Source: Thecamonas trahens ATCC 50062
Taxonomy: Eukaryota > Apusozoa > Apusomonadida > Apusomonadidae
Direction: 5' to 3'
DNA: 46,833 nucleotides
NCBI RefSeq assembly: GCF_000142905.1
Contig: NW_013657661.1
Location: 330,665 to 377,497 of the forward strand
Each line of letters opens with the position of its first letter. Position 1 is the stretch's first letter. Positions 43,955 through 46,833 of this stretch are shown in pieces. The translations under genes and the position numbers were made by a program. The notes below the pieces were generated by a model that did no database searches, was not told the origin of the DNA, and saw nothing but the letters and a program-made list of their open reading frames with translations.

Positions 43955-46833
43955 TCAGCCGCGGTGCTGATGTGAGCTGTGGCGTGGGCCCGGGCCACGG
44001 AGCGGCGACGAGAGGTTGGGGCCGATGTTAGACCGCGTTGATGGCACGATGTAGCGGACAGGCGAGGAGACCGGGACCGGAACGGCAACCGGGACGGCAA
44101 TATACTTGGTCTCAGTCTTGGTCTTTCCGGTCTTGGTCCGGGACGACGACGACGACTTTGACTTTGACGTCGATGAGGCGCGCGAGCGGGAGCGGGCCTT
44201 GGGTGGCGTCGACGGGCGCGACCGGCGCTTCGATCCGCTGGTCTTGCGGGCCGAGCGGCGGATCGGCTCCTCTGAAGTCGAGAGCGAGGTCGAGAGTGAG
44301 GTCGAGAGCGACGATTCGTCGTCAACGGTTGCCCGCGACGGAATTGGCGGTGGCGACGCAAAGAATGGCGGCGTGGCAAGGTATGGCGGCATCGGTGAGG
44401 CGTAGCGGCCGCGCATGTACATGTCAGTGCGCGGCGGCGGTGAAGCATACGAGCCCATAGATGCAAGCGATGAGACCCTGCGGTGCGGAACGGTCGACAT
44501 CGACGACGGCGTCTCGGTCGAGTACACAACCAGGGCTCGCGAGTCAATGCTCGACTCGGTTTGAGGCGTTGCGCTCGGCGCTGACACTGGCCGCTCGCGG
44601 CGGAGCGGAGTGTCCGGTGCGTCGGCCAGGCTTGGAACGGCAGACTGCATCTCGATGAGGGCATCGAGCTGGGCCTGGAGCTGGCGCGACTCGGCCTGAG
44701 CCAGACTCAACTCGTTGCGCATGCGCTCGCGCTCGAGCACATCCCAATGGACCACATCCTCCTTCCCTGACGCGTACAGCTCTTCCTCCAGGTCGGCGAT
44801 GCGCTTGCGCAGCTCCTGCTCTACGATCTGTTCGAACAAGACTTCGGTGTCGGAGATGAGGTGCGACGACTGCAGCGTCGACGGAAGAACGGTGTCAAGC
44901 AGCTCGTTTCGCTGCGACAGGAGCTCGTTGTAGGAGGCGCGCAGGTTGTCGAGCTCGCTGCTGAGATCCTCGTTGGCGCCTTCAGACGTCGCTAGCGTCT
45001 CCTGTACGTCGGCCAGCTGGCTGGTCAGAAGCTCCTTGGACGAGGTGAGGAGCGCAGCACGCTCGCGCTCGCGCTCAAGCTCGGTCTGCAGCTCGGAGAG
45101 ACGCTTGTCGCGCGACTTGGCAGCAGCAGCGGCAGCCTTTTTGGCGGCAGAAAGCTCCGACTCAAGGTCCATGTTTGCATCAATAAGAGCGTCGAGCCGG
45201 CTCTGAAGATCCGCGGCGCGGGCCTCGGCAGATGCAACAGCACGTTCAACCTCATCGCGCGAGACGCGCTCCGGGGAGAGCAGCTCGCGGGTGAGCGAGG
45301 TCGTGGCGTTGGTTAGCGACGAGTGCTCAGCGGTAAGCTTGTCGACATCCTGGCGGAGGAGAACGCGCTCCGAGTTGCAGACAGTGAGTGCCGCCACAGA
45401 ATCGGCAAGCTCCGTCTCGAGCTCAGCAACACGAGTGCGGAGCGATGCAGCCTCGGCACGAGCTTCTAGAAGTTTTTCGACGGTCGTCTCGACAGTGGAA
45501 CCTTCCGTGGTCCGGGCATCAAGCGCAGCACGGAGCGCCGCAGCATCGGCCACAGCAAGATCACGCTCGGCCTTGGTGTCAAGCAGCTGGCGGAGCGTCG
45601 ACTCGACCCCAGAGGTATCTGCGAGCGCGGCGCGGAGCGCGGCGAGTTCGGCGACGGCCTCGTCACGCTCGACAGAAGCAGCTGCAAGCTGATCGCGCAA
45701 GGCGTCGGCGTCCTCAACCAGCTCGTCGCGAAGCACGTCGAGTTGGCCACGGAACGCATCGAGCTCCAAATGGAGGTCGCGTACGTCGGTGCGGGCGGCG
45801 TCACGCTCAGCCGAGGCAGCAGCAAGCTGGCTTTGGAGCGAGTCGAGTTGCTCGTAAGTGTCGGCAGTCTCGGCTTCAAGAGCCTCGAGCCTGATTTGAA
45901 CGGCATCAGCGCCCGCGCGAGCAATGTCACGCTCAGAGGTTGTAGTCTCAACTTGGTTGCGGAGTGCGTTGGCGTCAGCACGAGCAAGGTCGCGCTCGGT
46001 AGTGGCAGCTTCGAGCTGCTCACGCAGTCCGTCAGTGTCAGCACCGATCTGCTCGCGGAGAGCATCGAGTTCGGTACGCAGCCCATCGGCATCAGCACGA
46101 GCAAGGTCGCGCTCGGTAGTGGCAGCTTCGAGCTGCTCACGCAGTCCGTCAGTGTCAGCACCGATCTGCTCGCGGAGAGCATCAAGTTCGGTACGCAGCC
46201 CATCGGCATCAGCACGAGCAAGGTCGCGCTCGGTAGTGGCAGCTTCGAGCTGCTCACGCAGTCCGTCAGTGTCAGCATCGAGCTGTTCGCGGAGAGTATC
46301 GAGTTCAGTACGCAGCCCATCGGCATCGGCACGGGCAAGGTCGCGCTCGGTAGTGGCAGCTTGAAGCTGCTCGCGAAGTGCATCAATCTCAGTCCTCAGC
46401 CCATCGGCATCAGCACAAGCAGCATCGCGCTCGGTGACAGCAGCTTCGAGCTGCTCGCGCAGTCCGTCAGTGTCAGCACCGAGCTGTTCGCGGAGAGTAT
46501 CGAGTTCGGTACGCAGCCCATCGGCATCAGCACGAGCAGCATCGCGCTTGGTGGCGGCAGCATCGAGCTGCTCGCGAAGTACATCGAGCTGTTCGCGGAG
46601 AGTATCGAGTTCGGTACGCAGCCCATCGGCATCAGCACGAGCAGCATCGCCCTTGGTGGCGGCAGCATCGAGCTGCTCGCGAAGTACATCGAGCTGTTCG
46701 CGGAGAGTATCGAGTTCAGTACGCAGCCCATCGGCATCAGCACGAGCAAGGTCGCGCTCGGTAGTGGCAGCTTCGAGCTGCTCACGCAGTCCGTCAGTGT
46801 CAGCACCGATCTGCTCGCGGAGAGCATCAAGTT
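43955..46833 (-). CDS. Long coiled-coil protein, 5' end beyond the window
   Basis: The reading frame is open from the right edge of the window to the stop at 43955, at least 959 codons, with no in-frame ATG in the repeat region, so the start lies outside. The distal part is a tandem coiled-coil repeat (ADADGLRTELDALREQIGAD-type units). It is followed by less regular coiled coil (LEAETADTYEQLDSLQSQL, LSELQTELERERERAALL, EQELRKRIADLEEELYAS) up to about 44640. The C-terminal 230 residues are disordered, rich in Ser, Pro and Arg, with a Ser-Leu-Ser-Thr triplication and RSARKTSGSKRRSRPS. The pattern resembles structural filament, centrosomal or Golgi tether proteins. No specific family is recognised. 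It converges with the EF-hand gene, 65 bp apart. Confidence 0.85.
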   Translation of the reverse strand, partial: LDALREQIGADTDGLREQLEAATTERDLARADADGLRTELDTLREQLDVLREQLDAAATKGDAARADADGLRTELDTLREQLDVLREQLDAAATKRDAARADADGLRTELDTLREQLGADTDGLREQLEAAVTERDAACADADGLRTEIDALREQLQAATTERDLARADADGLRTELDTLREQLDADTDGLREQLEAATTERDLARADADGLRTELDALREQIGADTDGLREQLEAATTERDLARADADGLRTELDALREQIGADTDGLREQLEAATTERDLARADANALRNQVETTTSERDIARAGADAVQIRLEALEAETADTYEQLDSLQSQLAAASAERDAARTDVRDLHLELDAFRGQLDVLRDELVEDADALRDQLAAASVERDEAVAELAALRAALADTSGVESTLRQLLDTKAERDLAVADAAALRAALDARTTEGSTVETTVEKLLEARAEAASLRTRVAELETELADSVAALTVCNSERVLLRQDVDKLTAEHSSLTNATTSLTRELLSPERVSRDEVERAVASAEARAADLQSRLDALIDANMDLESELSAAKKAAAAAAKSRDKRLSELQTELERERERAALLTSSKELLTSQLADVQETLATSEGANEDLSSELDNLRASYNELLSQRNELLDTVLPSTLQSSHLISDTEVLFEQIVEQELRKRIADLEEELYASGKEDVVHWDVLERERMRNELSLAQAESRQLQAQLDALIEMQSAVPSLADAPDTPLRRERPVSAPSATPQTESSIDSRALVVYSTETPSSMSTVPHRRVSSLASMGSYASPPPRTDMYMRGRYASPMPPYLATPPFFASPPPIPSRATVDDESSLSTSLSTSLSTSEEPIRRSARKTSGSKRRSRPSTPPKARSRSRASSTSKSKSSSSSRTKTGKTKTETKYIAVPVAVPVPVSSPVRYIVPSTRSNIGPNLSSPLRGPGPRHSSHQHRG
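45960..46833 (-). repeat. Coding tandem repeats of 117, 105 and 84 bp (39, 35 and 28 residues)
   Basis: The marker gcccatcggc starts at 46081, 46198, 46315, 46399, 46516, 46621 and 46726, giving spacings of 117, 117, 84, 117, 105 and 105 bp. All are multiples of three. Units encode ADADGLRTELDALREQ followed by variable blocks. Copies are nearly identical in DNA, so the array is young, and it runs off the window. Confidence 0.92.

Noticed and set aside
1-46833. tRNA, rRNA, transposon or viral insertions
   Set aside because: Reading through the intergenic and intronic sequence, I saw no cloverleaf with conserved tRNA boxes, no rRNA core motifs, no transposase or reverse-transcriptase motifs, and no terminal repeats.

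Overview
This window reads as compact, GC-rich nuclear DNA from a free-living unicellular eukaryote. It carries 14-3-3, class I histone deacetylase, eIF2-alpha, eIF2B-gamma, a P4-type flippase, MPDU1, LIM, DH-PH, TALE homeodomain and EF-hand proteins. It also has short spliceosomal introns, one AATAAA signal close behind a stop codon, and no operon-like or bacterial organisation. Gene density is about one gene per 2 kb. Long G/C homopolymers and GT, TGG or CAC microsatellites sit at many gene borders and in introns. The mix would suit an apusomonad such as Thecamonas, but that is an inference from style and was not tested.

Layout. 356-4114 (+) is a filamin-repeat, Cys-rich, multi-pass membrane protein. 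It converges on a repeat-rich FELSD protein (minus, start 5986), followed by a probable mitochondrial ribosomal S26-like protein (minus, start 7116). 7453-8070 (+) is a small TALE homeodomain protein whose stop codon abuts that of a 3xLIM-DH-PH RhoGEF (minus, 8071-10427). Then come a DUF547 protein (+, 11007-12187), a type II sulfotransferase (minus, 12222-14024), a K+-channel-like protein (minus, 14288-15295), eIF2-alpha in two exons (minus, 15453-16913), a 1,117-residue ARM/HEAT-type protein (minus, 17045-20398), an AlkD-like DNA glycosylase (+, 20652-21500), a DHHC palmitoyltransferase (+, 21558-22672), a membrane subtilisin (+, 22784-25907), a small coiled-coil protein (minus), five-exon 14-3-3 (minus, 26772-28287), two-exon HDAC (minus, 28630-30104), a SANT/Myb protein (+), eIF2B-gamma (+), a single-LIM protein with a minisatellite in its intron (minus), a GT61-like glycosyltransferase (minus), MPDU1 (+), a P4-ATPase with extra N-terminal membrane segments (+), an EF-hand protein (+), and a long repetitive coiled-coil protein that runs off the right edge (minus).

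Two window-wide patterns stand out. First, all eight introns that can be placed use a donor of the form GTAYGY (mostly GTACGT), and nearly all end in CAG. Second, five genes are interrupted by the same kind of lesion: a -1 frame break at a short G or C run, each resolved if the run were one base longer. A sixth, less clear break lies in the subtilisin. Sequence undercalls are the simplest explanation, but real frameshifting cannot be excluded from sequence alone.

The genes do not form a pathway. The most notable functional pairing is eIF2-alpha (with the regulatory serine context) and eIF2B-gamma, the substrate and a subunit of the exchange factor at the centre of stress-regulated translation initiation. 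They lie about 15 kb apart with no sign of co-regulation.
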